64,000 nt of DNA, from positions 62,001 through 126,000 of the forward strand of contig JALCDB010000003.1 in assembly GCA_022641095.1 (NCBI GenBank). The letters are read 5' to 3'. Positions 1 through 8,121 of the stretch are shown here, piece by piece. The notes beneath the pieces are model-generated. The model was not told where the DNA came from and searched no databases. It saw only the letters and a program-made list of their open reading frames with translations. Within the stretch, counting starts at the first letter, position 1; every line of letters starts with the position of its first letter. This DNA comes from Bacilli bacterium (GTDB lineage Bacteria; Bacillota_I; Bacilli_A; RFN20; CAG-826). The position numbers and the translations under genes were made by a program.

Positions 1-212
1 CGACGCGGGAAAGGTAAGCCGCTTGGGCTTCGGCGTCGGTGTTCACGGACCAATGGATATCCGTCAATTGGAGGACGCGGAAACCATCGTGCCAAAGGAT
101 GTCGTCATGGCCATTGAGCGCGAAATAGTCGCTTATGGCCACTTCGCCGGCGTTTCCGCAGGACGCCAAAAGCGGTACCAAAAGCGCGCTCACGAGCAAT
201 TTATGTTTCATA
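1..212 (-). CDS. Lipoprotein metallophosphoesterase, N-terminal fragment (runs off the window)
   Basis: The reading frame starts at the ATG complementary to 210-212 and stays open to the window edge, giving about 70 residues. It begins with a short lipoprotein signal ending in a lipobox-like LLASC, so the protein should be anchored outside the membrane by a Cys near residue 17. About 30 residues on it reads FRVLQLTDIHW, the first metal-binding block (D-x-H) of calcineurin-like phosphoesterases. It lies 20 bases downstream of the deformylase gene on the same strand and is probably co-transcribed with it. The substrate cannot be told because the rest of the catalytic domain is outside the window. 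Confidence 0.75.
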
Positions 213-232
213 ACGGCTTTATTCTACGCGAA

Positions 233-787
233 TTAGATGGCGATGGCATCCACAATCGTTTTGTCCGGATCCAATTTGTCGATATGGTCATAGAACAAAA
301 CGCCATGGAGATGGTCGATTTCGTGCTGCAAGACGACGGCATCGAAGCCTTCGGCCTCGATTTCGACTTCTTTGCCGAGCGTCGCTTCGTAGGCTTTGAC
401 TTTGATTCTGTTCTTGCGATAGACCTTGCCGGGATGCGGATCGTCGACCGAAAGGCAACCTTCCCCGCCTTGCAGATAGCATAAGCGAATCGATTCCTCG
501 ACGATGAGGGGGTTGACGAGCTCATAAGAAACGATTTTCGGTTTCTCTTCGCTCCCGGCTTCGTAATAGATGGCGAGCATGCATTTGTTGATGCCGATTT
601 GGGGGGCGGCGAGCCCGACGCCCTCGCGGACGCGCGGATGGCGTTCCCGCCACTCGGGGTTTTGGGAGTTCTTGAGATATTGGAGCATGGCGTCGAGAAT
701 CCGTTTGTAACGGGCTTCGAGGGGGAGAGCGATCTCCACGGATGGCTGATGCAGGGATTTGACTTTGTCTTTGACGATGCGAAGCAT
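233..787 (-). CDS. def: Peptide deformylase
   Basis: Removes the formyl group from the N-terminal methionine of new proteins in the cytoplasm. All three family motifs are present: GVGLAAPQIG at residues 56-65, EGCLS at 109-113 (metal-ligand Cys) and HEIDH at 155-159 (two His ligands and catalytic Glu). At 184 residues it has the length of a Gram-positive type II deformylase. The ATG at 787 has no Shine-Dalgarno sequence; a TGCTACAAT extended -10 on the minus strand ends only six bases upstream, so the mRNA is probably leaderless. The gene is divergent from ylbF, and the two -10 boxes are 21 bases apart. Confidence 0.96.
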   Translation of the reverse strand: MLRIVKDKVKSLHQPSVEIALPLEARYKRILDAMLQYLKNSQNPEWRERHPRVREGVGLAAPQIGINKCMLAIYYEAGSEEKPKIVSYELVNPLIVEESIRLCYLQGGEGCLSVDDPHPGKVYRKNRIKVKAYEATLGKEVEIEAEGFDAVVLQHEIDHLHGVLFYDHIDKLDPDKTIVDAIAI

Positions 788-793
788 ACGAGT

Positions 794-826
794 ATTGTAG
801 CATGAAACGGAAAAAATACTTACAAT
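794..826. promoter_or_regulatory. Divergent def/ylbF promoter with two -10 boxes and leaderless starts
   Basis: On the minus strand TGCTACAAT (794-802) ends six bases before the def ATG. On the plus strand TACAAT (821-826) ends six bases before the ylbF ATG at 833. Neither gene has a Shine-Dalgarno sequence. Each -35 region must overlap the other promoter, so polymerases probably compete. The -10 boxes are read directly; transcription starts are inferred. Confidence 0.6.
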
Positions 827-832
827 AGCACT

Positions 833-1198
833 ATGGGAAAAGAGCTCTTGGAATCGCTAGTTAGCCTCAAAGAGGCTCTTTCGTCCGACCCGAGGGTAAA
901 GCGCCTTGACGAATTGGAGAAATCCGTGAGCGTCGACCCCATCGTCAAAGATCTTTCGAAACGCATGAACGCCCTCGAAAAAAGCTATGAGGATGTTTTG
1001 GCCTATAAAAAGGCGAGCGACTTAGAGGCTATTCAGGCCCAAAAGGCTCTTTATGAAGCCAAAACGAAACTGGATTCCTACCCGCTCGTTGAGGAATACG
1101 ATTCCGCTTACGTTCTCGTACGGGATCTGTACATGGCGGTCGACGACGCCCTTTTTTCCGCTTTCAGAAAACGGAGCCTTGACTGGGAGAGCACTTGA
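833..1198 (+). CDS. ylbF: YlbF/YmcA family protein
   Basis: A 121-residue, almost wholly helical and charged protein of the YlbF/YmcA family. In Bacillus subtilis YlbF works with YmcA and YaaT as a complex that influences RNase Y-dependent mRNA maturation, competence and sporulation. The assignment rests on length, helical character and gene order: it precedes rsmD and coaD as in Bacillus ylbF-(ylbG)-rsmD-coaD. Its TGA stop overlaps the ATG of rsmD, so the two are translationally coupled. The start has no ribosome binding site and sits six bases after a TACAAT -10 box. Confidence 0.8.
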   Translation: MGKELLESLVSLKEALSSDPRVKRLDELEKSVSVDPIVKDLSKRMNALEKSYEDVLAYKKASDLEAIQAQKALYEAKTKLDSYPLVEEYDSAYVLVRDLYMAVDDALFSAFRKRSLDWEST

Positions 1199-1743
1199 TG
1201 GGACTCGTCATCGGAAGCGGTCTTTACCGCAGGCGCCTCATCGAAGTCCCCTCCTATCTTGAGGTGCCGACCAAAGCGGTCGTGCGCCTTGCCCTCGGGA
1301 ACGCTTTGGGAGAAAAAACCCGAGACGCCGAGGTCTTAGATCTCTTCGCCGGCAGCGGCGCGGTCGGCATTGAGCTTTTGTCACGCGGGGCCTCTCATTG
1401 CGTTTTCGTCGACGAGAACCCGGAAGCGATCGCCACCATCAAAGGAAATTTGGCGAAATTGGGATGCGATAGGGGCGTGGTTCTTCATGGCGAAGCGCTT
1501 GGGGCCTTGTCCGTTCTCGCTTCGAGAAAAGCCTCTTTCGATATTGTTTTCATCGATCCACCCTATTCCTTTATCGAACTATATCGATCCTCAATCGATT
1601 TCGTTTTGAGCCACGCCCTTTTGAAACCTCAAGGCGTCCTTGTCGTCGAACACGAAAAGGGGATTCCGCTTCCAACTGCGGCTTTTTCGCGCGCCAAATC
1701 GTATAATCATGGTCGGAGCCACTTAACCATCCTTTGGAGGTAA
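1198..1743 (+). CDS. rsmD: 16S rRNA (guanine(966)-N2)-methyltransferase
   Basis: Methylates N2 of G966 in 16S rRNA using S-adenosylmethionine. The Rossmann SAM-binding motif DLFAGSG lies at about residues 48-54 and the catalytic N6/N2-amino methylase motif DPPY at 120-123. Length (181 residues) fits the family. I chose the ATG at 1198, which overlaps the ylbF stop, over the TTG three bases earlier. Its position between ylbF and coaD repeats the Bacillus order and supports the call. The stop lies four bases before coaD, so the three genes form one operon. Confidence 0.93.
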   Translation: MGLVIGSGLYRRRLIEVPSYLEVPTKAVVRLALGNALGEKTRDAEVLDLFAGSGAVGIELLSRGASHCVFVDENPEAIATIKGNLAKLGCDRGVVLHGEALGALSVLASRKASFDIVFIDPPYSFIELYRSSIDFVLSHALLKPQGVLVVEHEKGIPLPTAAFSRAKSYNHGRSHLTILWR

Positions 1744-1747
1744 GAGC

Positions 1748-2227
1748 ATGCGTATCGCCGTTTATCCAGGGTCCTTCGACCCCATAACCAATGGTCACTT
1801 GGATGTCCTCAAGCGGGCTTTGGGCGTCTTCGATGAAGTGATTTTGCTTCTTGCGGTCAACCCCGCCAAAAAATCCGTTTTCACCCTTCAGGAGCGGCTT
1901 GCGATGATGAAGGAGGCCACCGCGGGGATAAAAGGCGTTTTGGTCGACTATTACTCGGGCCTCACGGTCGATTATTGCCGGAAACACCAAGCCAAGCACC
2001 TTATCAGGGGGCTGCGGGCCGTCACCGATTTCGAATATGAGTTTCAGCTCGCCGCAGCCAACGAATTCGCCGATCCGGACATCGACATGGTTTTCTTCAT
2101 GTCGCGAAAAGAGGAAACGTTCATTTCCTCAAGCACCATTAACGAGCTTTATGCCAACGGAATCGATATTTCGGCTCTTGTCCCGCCCACCGTGGTGAAA
2201 TTTTTCAAAGCGAAGAAGCGAAAATGA
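1748..2227 (+). CDS. coaD: Phosphopantetheine adenylyltransferase
   Basis: Transfers AMP from ATP to 4'-phosphopantetheine, the fourth step of coenzyme A synthesis. The nucleotidyltransferase signature PGSFDP (residues 7-12) followed by TNGHL supplies the T/HxGH ATP-binding site, and the C-terminal SSSTINEL segment is the second nucleotide-binding motif. The 159-residue length is standard. The gene has the Shine-Dalgarno sequence TTGGAGG about eight bases upstream of the ATG, follows rsmD by four bases and is closed by a strong terminator. Confidence 0.97.
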   Translation: MRIAVYPGSFDPITNGHLDVLKRALGVFDEVILLLAVNPAKKSVFTLQERLAMMKEATAGIKGVLVDYYSGLTVDYCRKHQAKHLIRGLRAVTDFEYEFQLAAANEFADPDIDMVFFMSRKEETFISSSTINELYANGIDISALVPPTVVKFFKAKKRK

Positions 2228-2241
2228 CGATGAAAAAAGAA

Positions 2242-2268
2242 ACGGCCACCGCGATGGTGGCCGTTTTC
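2242..2268 (+). terminator. Terminator after coaD
   Basis: A nine-base-pair GC-rich stem (2242-2250 with 2256-2264) and a five-base loop are followed by TTTT. It ends the ylbF-rsmD-coaD unit and is preceded by an A-rich stretch, so it may also stop transcripts from the opposite strand. Confidence 0.8.
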
Positions 2269-2272
2269 ACGT

Positions 2273-2839
2273 TTAGGCGACGGTGATATAAGAAGGGTTT
2301 TTGCCCTCTTCGCCCCGAAGCTTGCTGTAGAGCAGATCCTCGCATTCGAAGGTGTCGTGGTTATCGAGGTAAATATTGTCGAAGGGAATCCCAAGTTTCC
2401 TCAGCATCACGACCGCCATCATGCGAGCGTCGAAGAAATCGATGCCATCCGTTCGCTTCGTGGCGGCTCGGTAGCCATGGTTGAGAAGATTCACGATGAA
2501 ATCCCGTTCGACAAGGATGTGACTGAAGGTCAGCGACGGACCCAGGTAAACGACCATATCGCTTGGCGCGAAAGCGTATTGGACCATGATGGGCTTGAAC
2601 TTTTTCAAGACGATCTCATTTTTGACATCCTCAATCGAGAGGGCGGCCCCACCATAGGAATGGGTCTTTCGGTCAAAGAAAAAGAAGGGTATTTCGTCGG
2701 CGGAGAGCAAGGAGCGGGTCTCATGGTCGCTATAGACGCGAAACGGTTCCAGTTTCCGGGATTCGGGATAAGCCAAATTCTCCTTCGTATAGGTTTCGAC
2801 CCTGAATTCGGGCAGTTCGGAGAAGGCGATTTTTTCCAT
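2273..2839 (-). CDS. Probable laccase-domain (YfiH/LACC1-like) protein, short and divergent
   Basis: A 188-residue cytoplasmic protein whose C-terminal half follows the YfiH (DUF152) pattern: a YLGPS strand, then FFDAR, LRKLGIPFDNIY, an HDTF block and a final SKLRGEEG. YfiH proteins are purine nucleoside phosphorylases once called polyphenol oxidases. The family is normally about 250 residues, and the Cys of its His-Cys-His metal site is not seen here, so activity is doubtful. The ATG at 2839 has AGAGG four bases upstream; longer versions have no start signal. Family membership is inference from pattern and moderately sure. Confidence 0.5.
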   Translation of the reverse strand: MEKIAFSELPEFRVETYTKENLAYPESRKLEPFRVYSDHETRSLLSADEIPFFFFDRKTHSYGGAALSIEDVKNEIVLKKFKPIMVQYAFAPSDMVVYLGPSLTFSHILVERDFIVNLLNHGYRAATKRTDGIDFFDARMMAVVMLRKLGIPFDNIYLDNHDTFECEDLLYSKLRGEEGKNPSYITVA

Positions 2840-2870
2840 ATCCTCTTTATCATAGACTAAATAGGCGAAA

Positions 2871-2895
2871 GAAAAAGCCCCACCGGAGCGGGGCT
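2871..2895 (-). terminator. Terminator of the thioredoxin-like gene
   Basis: A six-base-pair stem, AGCCCC (2876-2881) with GGGGCT (2890-2895), is followed on the minus strand by TTTTT. It lies just past the stop of the 2911-3807 gene and before the laccase-domain gene. Confidence 0.75.
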
Positions 2896-2910
2896 CGTTC
2901 GGCTTGCCGA

Positions 2911-3807
2911 TCAATGATTGTAATAGTTTGAGAAGGTGTTGCCGTAGCCGTCGCCGATCGTGTCGGTGTCGGTATGATTCCACATCTTCATGAGATACTC
3001 GGCTTTGTCTTGGCTCTTCGAGAGGCTGTCAAGGCCACCAAAGAGGATTTCGCTCACGCCGGCGCGGTTTTGATCTTGAGCCACTTTGGTGTAATCGACA
3101 AGAAGGATCGTCGGGACGACGAATTTCCCTTCCGAGATAGACGGCTGACCATAGTATTTGTAATTCTCTTCGGTTGGGCTTTCGTGGATGTAATAAGGGG
3201 TGGTTTCAAGGAAACCCTCGGTGTCGTTGAAGAAAGGAACGTAATTGCTCAGCATGCGGTGGAAAGCGACGTCCCAAGGAGCGTCGTAACCGTCGTCGTT
3301 GGCCGAATCCTGATCGGTGAAGATGGTGTAGCACTTGAAAGCGCCTTTGTCGGTTGGCTCATAGATGGCGTTCCAGTTGTCGCGGAGCTCTTTGAAGCCC
3401 GGTTCCAGAGTATTGCATCCCGAGCAGTCGCTGCCAACAAAGAGGACGAAGAACTTCTCGCCGTAAGCCGCGTCGTCGATTTTGTCGTACTTGGCGTCGT
3501 CGCCGCCGTTGCCCTCATAGGCCAAAGTGGTGTTGCGATAGAGCGAGGTCATCAGTTTGTCGGCGCTAGAAGAAGAAGAGCCGTCGGTTTCGACGCGCTG
3601 CTCGCCTTCAAGCGAGACTTGGTATTTTTTGAAGAAAGCGCCTTCGGTGTCCCCGCCGATGGATTTGGCCCAGGTGGTGATGGAAGGAATCGAGAAGATA
3701 ATCGCGAAAATGGCGCCCACGATAAGAAGAGGCTGGACCCAAGCGGTATCCTTGATCCAACGCCAGATTTTTACGAAGAACGCTCCGATTGCCTTTAAGA
3801 TAACCAT
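2911..3807 (-). CDS. Membrane-anchored thioredoxin-like protein
   Basis: A 298-residue protein with one N-terminal membrane segment (about residues 24-42), a Ser-rich linker near 77-81 and an extracytoplasmic thioredoxin-like domain. The sequence FVGSDCSGC carries a CxxC redox pair at about residues 128 and 131, preceded by a hydrophobic strand as in thioredoxin folds. A likely role is thiol exchange or a thioredoxin-type sensor on the cell surface; no partner is encoded nearby. I chose the ATG at 3807 because GGAGG lies eight bases upstream. The C-terminus is unusually rich in Asp, Asn and Tyr. Confidence 0.7.
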   Translation of the reverse strand: MVILKAIGAFFVKIWRWIKDTAWVQPLLIVGAIFAIIFSIPSITTWAKSIGGDTEGAFFKKYQVSLEGEQRVETDGSSSSSADKLMTSLYRNTTLAYEGNGGDDAKYDKIDDAAYGEKFFVLFVGSDCSGCNTLEPGFKELRDNWNAIYEPTDKGAFKCYTIFTDQDSANDDGYDAPWDVAFHRMLSNYVPFFNDTEGFLETTPYYIHESPTEENYKYYGQPSISEGKFVVPTILLVDYTKVAQDQNRAGVSEILFGGLDSLSKSQDKAEYLMKMWNHTDTDTIGDGYGNTFSNYYNH

Positions 3808-3981
3808 GATGATGCCTCCGACTAAAGCGGTCAGTTCATGCGAACAGCGTGATAATAATACCATCGCCCACCATAGGTGGCAACAAAGGGTTGCAAGAGT
3901 TTTGTTTTCCTTTCAATCCATGGCGATTTTCATTGGAAAGACAGGGTCTTTAGCGGCTTCGATTGTTTTAACTCGCGGGGT

Positions 3982-3990
3982 TGCTATAAT
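3982..3990 (+). promoter_or_regulatory. Extended -10 box of the yitT-like gene
   Basis: TGCTATAAT, a perfect extended -10, ends nine bases before the ATG at 4000. No Shine-Dalgarno sequence fits in between, so a leaderless or near-leaderless mRNA is inferred. Confidence 0.65.
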
Positions 3991-3999
3991 CTATTCGCA

Positions 4000-5103
4000 A
4001 TGGTCCTCAAAAAGCGGGTCTTTGACGATATCAAACTCAAGCAGAAGGATTGGATGCTCGATCATCCGATTTGGAAGAATATCATCGATTATGGCTTAAC
4101 TTTTTTCGTTTCCACTCTTTCGGCTTTGGTGTTTGCTTTCGGTTTTAACGCCTTCATGGATCCTGGCGCCAATCTGAAGGATGATAGCGGCACTTCCGTG
4201 CTTTTGGCCAAACTCGTCGCCGGAGGCGTTTCGGGAGTCGGCCAAGCGATCGCCATTTTCCTCGAACTATGCGGCGTGAGAAGTTTAGCCATGGGCGGCT
4301 CGTTCGATGAGCACCTTTTCTATTCGATCGTTTATTTCGCGATTAACGTCCCCTTGTTCGTTTTGGCATGGCGCGGGATTGGGAAACGGTTCGCCGTTTT
4401 TACGATCATCAATGTCGCGGAAGTCTCGCTTTTCATTAAATTACTGACTGTCGATCGAGTTGCCGGCATTAATTTTCTCGCGCTTTTCATCAACAGCAAC
4501 GGCGGTCTTTTCGCACGGGCCTTTTTCGCTGGCGTTTGCACGGGTCTTTCAAGCGCCTTGGCCTTTAAGGTCGATATCTCGTCGGGCGGGATCGACGTCA
4601 TCGCTTACTATATCGCTCTACGAAAAGGGACGATGGTCGGCAAGTATTCCGTCATCATGAACAGCATCACGGTTTTGCTTTTCTCGCTTTTCGCCTCGGC
4701 TCTCGGCAATCCGGTCGTGGGCAGTGGCTTCATCGCCGCTTGGGATCCCGAATACACAGCCGAAACATTCGGCCGTATCTTCTATTCCGCGCTTTACATG
4801 CTTATTGGTATGTTCCTCGTCGACGCTATCAACGTCCGCAACAAGAAGATGAAGGTCGAAATCGTTACCGATCGCAAGGATTTAGGGCAGGTGCTTATTT
4901 CCTGCGTCCCTCACGGAGCCACCCTCGTCCAAGGGGAAGGGGTTTTCACGGGTCAGCCTCGTTACGTCATTACGATGGTCGTTTCCAGCTTTGAGACAAG
5001 AGACGTCGTGAAAATCGTCAGAAAAGAAGACCCGCGAGCCTTCATTCAGGTCGTCAGTTTAGCGCGCGTTTACGGTCGTTTCTTCATGAAACCCGTAAAA
5101 TAA
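4000..5103 (+). CDS. YitT family membrane protein
   Basis: A 367-residue integral membrane protein with the DUF161 (YitT membrane) domain in the first two-thirds and a cytoplasmic DUF2179 domain at the end, starting near VEIVTDRKDLG. The DUF161 part has about six hydrophobic segments and a typical DISSGGIDVIAYY motif. Members are common in Firmicutes; the transported substrate is not established. I chose the ATG at 4000 since everything upstream in this frame overlaps the promoter. An N-terminal charged extension of about 30 residues precedes the first membrane segment. Confidence 0.85.
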   Translation: MVLKKRVFDDIKLKQKDWMLDHPIWKNIIDYGLTFFVSTLSALVFAFGFNAFMDPGANLKDDSGTSVLLAKLVAGGVSGVGQAIAIFLELCGVRSLAMGGSFDEHLFYSIVYFAINVPLFVLAWRGIGKRFAVFTIINVAEVSLFIKLLTVDRVAGINFLALFINSNGGLFARAFFAGVCTGLSSALAFKVDISSGGIDVIAYYIALRKGTMVGKYSVIMNSITVLLFSLFASALGNPVVGSGFIAAWDPEYTAETFGRIFYSALYMLIGMFLVDAINVRNKKMKVEIVTDRKDLGQVLISCVPHGATLVQGEGVFTGQPRYVITMVVSSFETRDVVKIVRKEDPRAFIQVVSLARVYGRFFMKPVK

Positions 5104-5123
5104 TCTTTTCGTTTTGGCCAATC

Positions 5124-5156
5124 GAAAAAAGCGCCTGCTCGTTTGGGCGGGCGCTT
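5124..5156 (-). terminator. Terminator between yitT-like and DUF362 genes
   Basis: An eleven-base-pair stem with two G-T pairs (5130-5140 with 5145-5155) and a GTTT loop. The U-run (TTTTTT) follows on the minus strand, so it ends the DUF362 transcript; it may also slow readthrough from the yitT-like gene. Confidence 0.75.
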
Positions 5157-5175
5157 CTTGAAACCGAATTGGCGA

Positions 5176-6048
5176 TCACTTGATTTCTGCGAGTTCGTAT
5201 TCGCGCGGACCGAAGCCAAGCGCAGTGGCGGCCTCGATCGTATGGATTCCGTGGCGCGATTCGACGCGTTCGATGAAGTGGGCCTTTCCGGGGTCCTCGC
5301 TTTTGTAAACGAGATCGAGGCAAGCCTGGTCGATCGCGATCGGATCGAGCGAGGCTAAGATGCCGACGTCTTTGAGGCAGGGATCCTCCGCCACGGCGCA
5401 GCAATCGCAGTCGACGGACATGTTCTTCATGATGGAGACGAAGCCGCAATGGGCCTTGAAACGCCCATAAACCGCGGATGCGGCATCGGCCATGGCTTCG
5501 AGGAACCGGTCGCGGTCAGCGGTCCACATTTCCTCGGGTTTGTCGCTTCCGGCGGTGTGGATGTGCATCTTGCCATAACTGGAGGCGCAACCGATCGAGA
5601 GCTGTTTGAGGGCGCCCCCGTATCCTCCCATTGGATGCCCTTTGAAGTGGCTTACGACGACGAGGGAATCGTAATTGAGGAGGTCTTTGCCGACGTAATC
5701 CTCCTTGATGTTGCGGCCTTTAGGGATCCGCAAGAGGGCATCGGGCCCCTCGGCGTCGAGCAAATCGACCTTGAAGGCCTCGCTCCAGCCGTGTTTGGCT
5801 AAAAGTTTTCGATGCCTTTCGGTGGTATTGCGGGCTCCCTCATATGCGGTGTTGCACTCCACGACCGTGGCATTCAGTTCCTTGACGATGGGTCTGAACC
5901 AATCGGGTCCAAGGTAATTCTGGTTGCCTTCTTCGCCGGAGTGGAGTTTTAAGGCGACCCTCCCCGTCACGTTGGCTTTGATGGGGCCAAACGCCTTGGC
6001 CACGCCTTCGGGCGTCAGATCCCTTGTGAAATAAACGATTGGTCTCAT
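5176..6048 (-). CDS. DUF362 family protein
   Basis: A 290-residue cytoplasmic protein covering a complete DUF362 domain, with the typical KLHSGEEGNQNYL start, a SHFKGHPMGGYGGALKQLSIG centre and a C-terminal LDPIAIDQACLDLV block. A Cys group, DCDCC, lies near residue 215. DUF362 proteins often sit beside ferredoxins and are suspected iron-sulphur or redox proteins; the biochemical role is not known. It lacks the C-terminal 4Fe-4S ferredoxin found in longer members. It stands alone between two terminator-flanked units. Confidence 0.85.
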   Translation of the reverse strand: MRPIVYFTRDLTPEGVAKAFGPIKANVTGRVALKLHSGEEGNQNYLGPDWFRPIVKELNATVVECNTAYEGARNTTERHRKLLAKHGWSEAFKVDLLDAEGPDALLRIPKGRNIKEDYVGKDLLNYDSLVVVSHFKGHPMGGYGGALKQLSIGCASSYGKMHIHTAGSDKPEEMWTADRDRFLEAMADAASAVYGRFKAHCGFVSIMKNMSVDCDCCAVAEDPCLKDVGILASLDPIAIDQACLDLVYKSEDPGKAHFIERVESRHGIHTIEAATALGFGPREYELAEIK

Positions 6049-6152
6049 ACGGTCGAAAACCTCCTGCTCTTACTGCGATAAACGGCTTAATAGTATCGCT
6101 TCAATAAGGATGAACACAAAAAACAAGCATCGATCCTGGCTTTCGCCCGTTG

Positions 6153-7160
6153 CTACTTGCCTTTGTCCGCCAAGGCTTCGCGAACGGCTCGTCGCGCCTC
6201 GTCTTGGGTCAGATATTCGCCCGCCTCAGGGTATTGTTTTTGGCTGATGTCTTCGGGGGCCCCTTCCGCCGCCTCTCCATAGAGGGCTGCCCGGACGGCC
6301 GTTCGGGCGTCGCTTTCGGTCGCGAAGCCTTCTTCCTCGTCCGCTTCGTCCGTGGTGGTGATGTATTGGACCATTTGGGGCCCGGTTTGCCGAGGAGGCT
6401 GGTCGCTTTGGGAGGGGATCACGATAACCCGATCTTTGCCCGGAACGTTTTGGACGATGACCTGAATCGGGTTCTCGCTTGAAGTCTTTTGAGCCTTGGC
6501 ATCCGCGGGGGAGGCTCTTTTCTTGCGCCCGGCGTCGATCATCGAAATAACGTAGCCCACCAAAGATAGAAGGATGGCAGAACAGGCGAGAATGAACGGC
6601 AAGAGGACCATCGTCTTGGTCTTGACGCTTGCATAATCGGCATACCCGCCTTCTCTCACGTAAGCGATTATGTTCATGAACAGGGAGTCGGCGTCGGTGG
6701 TAGGCTTCCAAATATTGAGGGTGGCGTCATAAACGTTGAAGGAGCGGCCCAGAACCACTGGGATGAGGAAGACGACGAGCAGCATATAGGAGACGAAAGC
6801 GACGGCGGCCCAAAGGATTCCGGCGCCGAAAGCGTACCATTTCCGGTGCGCGCACATCATGATGAAGTGAATGAGGAGGAGCAAAGCCGCGAGAACAAGG
6901 AATCCCACGACGAGGTAGAAGAAAGGCATGTCCCCGTGGGCGCTGCACACGGCGAACATGTTCCTAAAGTCAAAGTAGTTTTTGAAATTGTTTTGCAATC
7001 CCCTGAAGATATCGGAGAAGCCACCGGTGAAAATGGAAAAGACGTTTTTGCCCCCGAGGGAACCGGTTTCCTCCGTGAGGGCGGGGAGGCCTAGGAAAAC
7101 GAGACTGGCGATCGACAGTATCAATCCGATGAATAGAAGGATGACGGCTGCAACGTTCAT
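6153..7160 (-). CDS. Four-TM membrane protein with a repeated C-terminal helix motif
   Basis: A 335-residue protein of unknown function. The first 220 residues hold about four hydrophobic segments with an extracytoplasmic loop after the first. The rest is a charged cytoplasmic tail. Its end carries two copies of a short motif, about 40 residues apart: TESDARTAVRAAL and TQDEARRAVREAL. The ATG at 7160 follows AAGAGG with suitable spacing; the longer frame upstream lacks a start signal. No family was recognised. Confidence 0.65.
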   Translation of the reverse strand: MNVAAVILLFIGLILSIASLVFLGLPALTEETGSLGGKNVFSIFTGGFSDIFRGLQNNFKNYFDFRNMFAVCSAHGDMPFFYLVVGFLVLAALLLLIHFIMMCAHRKWYAFGAGILWAAVAFVSYMLLVVFLIPVVLGRSFNVYDATLNIWKPTTDADSLFMNIIAYVREGGYADYASVKTKTMVLLPFILACSAILLSLVGYVISMIDAGRKKRASPADAKAQKTSSENPIQVIVQNVPGKDRVIVIPSQSDQPPRQTGPQMVQYITTTDEADEEEGFATESDARTAVRAALYGEAAEGAPEDISQKQYPEAGEYLTQDEARRAVREALADKGK

Positions 7161-7242
7161 TATCTGACCTCTTCGTGGCTTATTCACACATTTTACTATC
7201 GCATGCGCGAGCAATGAAAGCCTTTATCGTTTCCAGACGCGT

Positions 7243-7635
7243 TCATTTCGACGTTGGCTGCACGTTGTCGATTCGTTGGTTTTGGGGGCAATTGATGCAA
7301 TGGGAGACGATGCCCGTGAGAAAGAATTGGCTCTCGCCGTCCTTTTTCTCCTTTTGGTTTTGCTCGATCGTGACGAGGGAGAAAGCGGTCCGCTTGCGGT
7401 TGCTGAGGCAACGCTTGACCGTTTTGCCGAGGAACGTTTTGGCGAAATCGACCGTCTCTTTCTTCCATTTGCCCCCAAGGGCGATGAAAAGTTGGGAGTC
7501 GTCACTGCGAAAAAAAAGGATGAACACCAAGGCCTGATAGCCGTTCAATGGTTTGCAATCGACCTTGCGCACCATCGCGTCGAGCGCGGGGTGGAAAGGG
7601 TTGAATTCGCGAATGAGGTCCTTAGTTAAAAGCAT
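7243..7635 (-). CDS. Small hypothetical protein with an HCxxC tail
   Basis: A possible 130-residue protein with a coherent mixed composition (hydrophobic core, basic middle) and a C-terminal HCINC motif that could bind metal. No family was recognised. The ATG at 7635 is preferred because TGCTAAGAT (7647-7655, minus strand) forms an extended -10 ending eleven bases upstream; a second ATG at 7656 would overlap that box. The frame remains open further upstream but overlaps the genes at 7765 and 8122, so the longer form is rejected. Reality of the gene is moderately sure. Confidence 0.5.
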   Translation of the reverse strand: MLLTKDLIREFNPFHPALDAMVRKVDCKPLNGYQALVFILFFRSDDSQLFIALGGKWKKETVDFAKTFLGKTVKRCLSNRKRTAFSLVTIEQNQKEKKDGESQFFLTGIVSHCINCPQNQRIDNVQPTSK

Positions 7636-7764
7636 TTGGTGAAAGTATCTTAGCATGAAAGGGCGGTTTTGGCCCGTTTTTGAGAAGAAGGGGTCCGTTC
7701 GCGAGGCGAAATAGTCGCCATCCCTAAATTTTGAGGCTATCTTAGTTATTGAAGGAGGCCATTT

Positions 7765-8118
7765 ATGGACGAAAAGAAGGACAAGAAAGGCGGCTCCGCC
7801 AAAAAAGCGAGCCCAAAAGAGGGAAAGAAGTTCCTCAAGGCCATCGTCATCAACGGCGTTCCTTATGGGCCTTTGAGCGTCAAGCAGCAAAAAGCGCTTA
7901 TGGATTTTCTGGATGAAGGGGCTATTTCGACCCTTGATGCGGGGGAGTTCGATTCCGCGTCGTATCGGCTCGGTTTCTCGGTCGCGGTGGCGCTTACGAA
8001 GGTTTATTTGTGCACGGGCGGCGGCAAACGGTTCAAGGACACGATGGCCAGACTCGGCAAACTCGTGGGCGGGGACGCCTCTTTGGCGGGCGGCGACCAG
8101 GTTTTGTGGAAAGCCTGA
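7765..8118 (+). CDS. Hypothetical protein, 117 residues
   Basis: Begins with about 22 Lys-, Ser- and Gly-rich residues that look disordered, followed by a compact domain of about 90 residues with alternating helices and a GGGKRF segment. The ATG is preceded by GAAGGAGG at good distance, which makes this a convincing gene. It lies three bases before an acetyltransferase gene and is probably co-transcribed. No family was recognised. Confidence 0.7.
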   Translation: MDEKKDKKGGSAKKASPKEGKKFLKAIVINGVPYGPLSVKQQKALMDFLDEGAISTLDAGEFDSASYRLGFSVAVALTKVYLCTGGGKRFKDTMARLGKLVGGDASLAGGDQVLWKA

Positions 8119-8121
8119 AAG

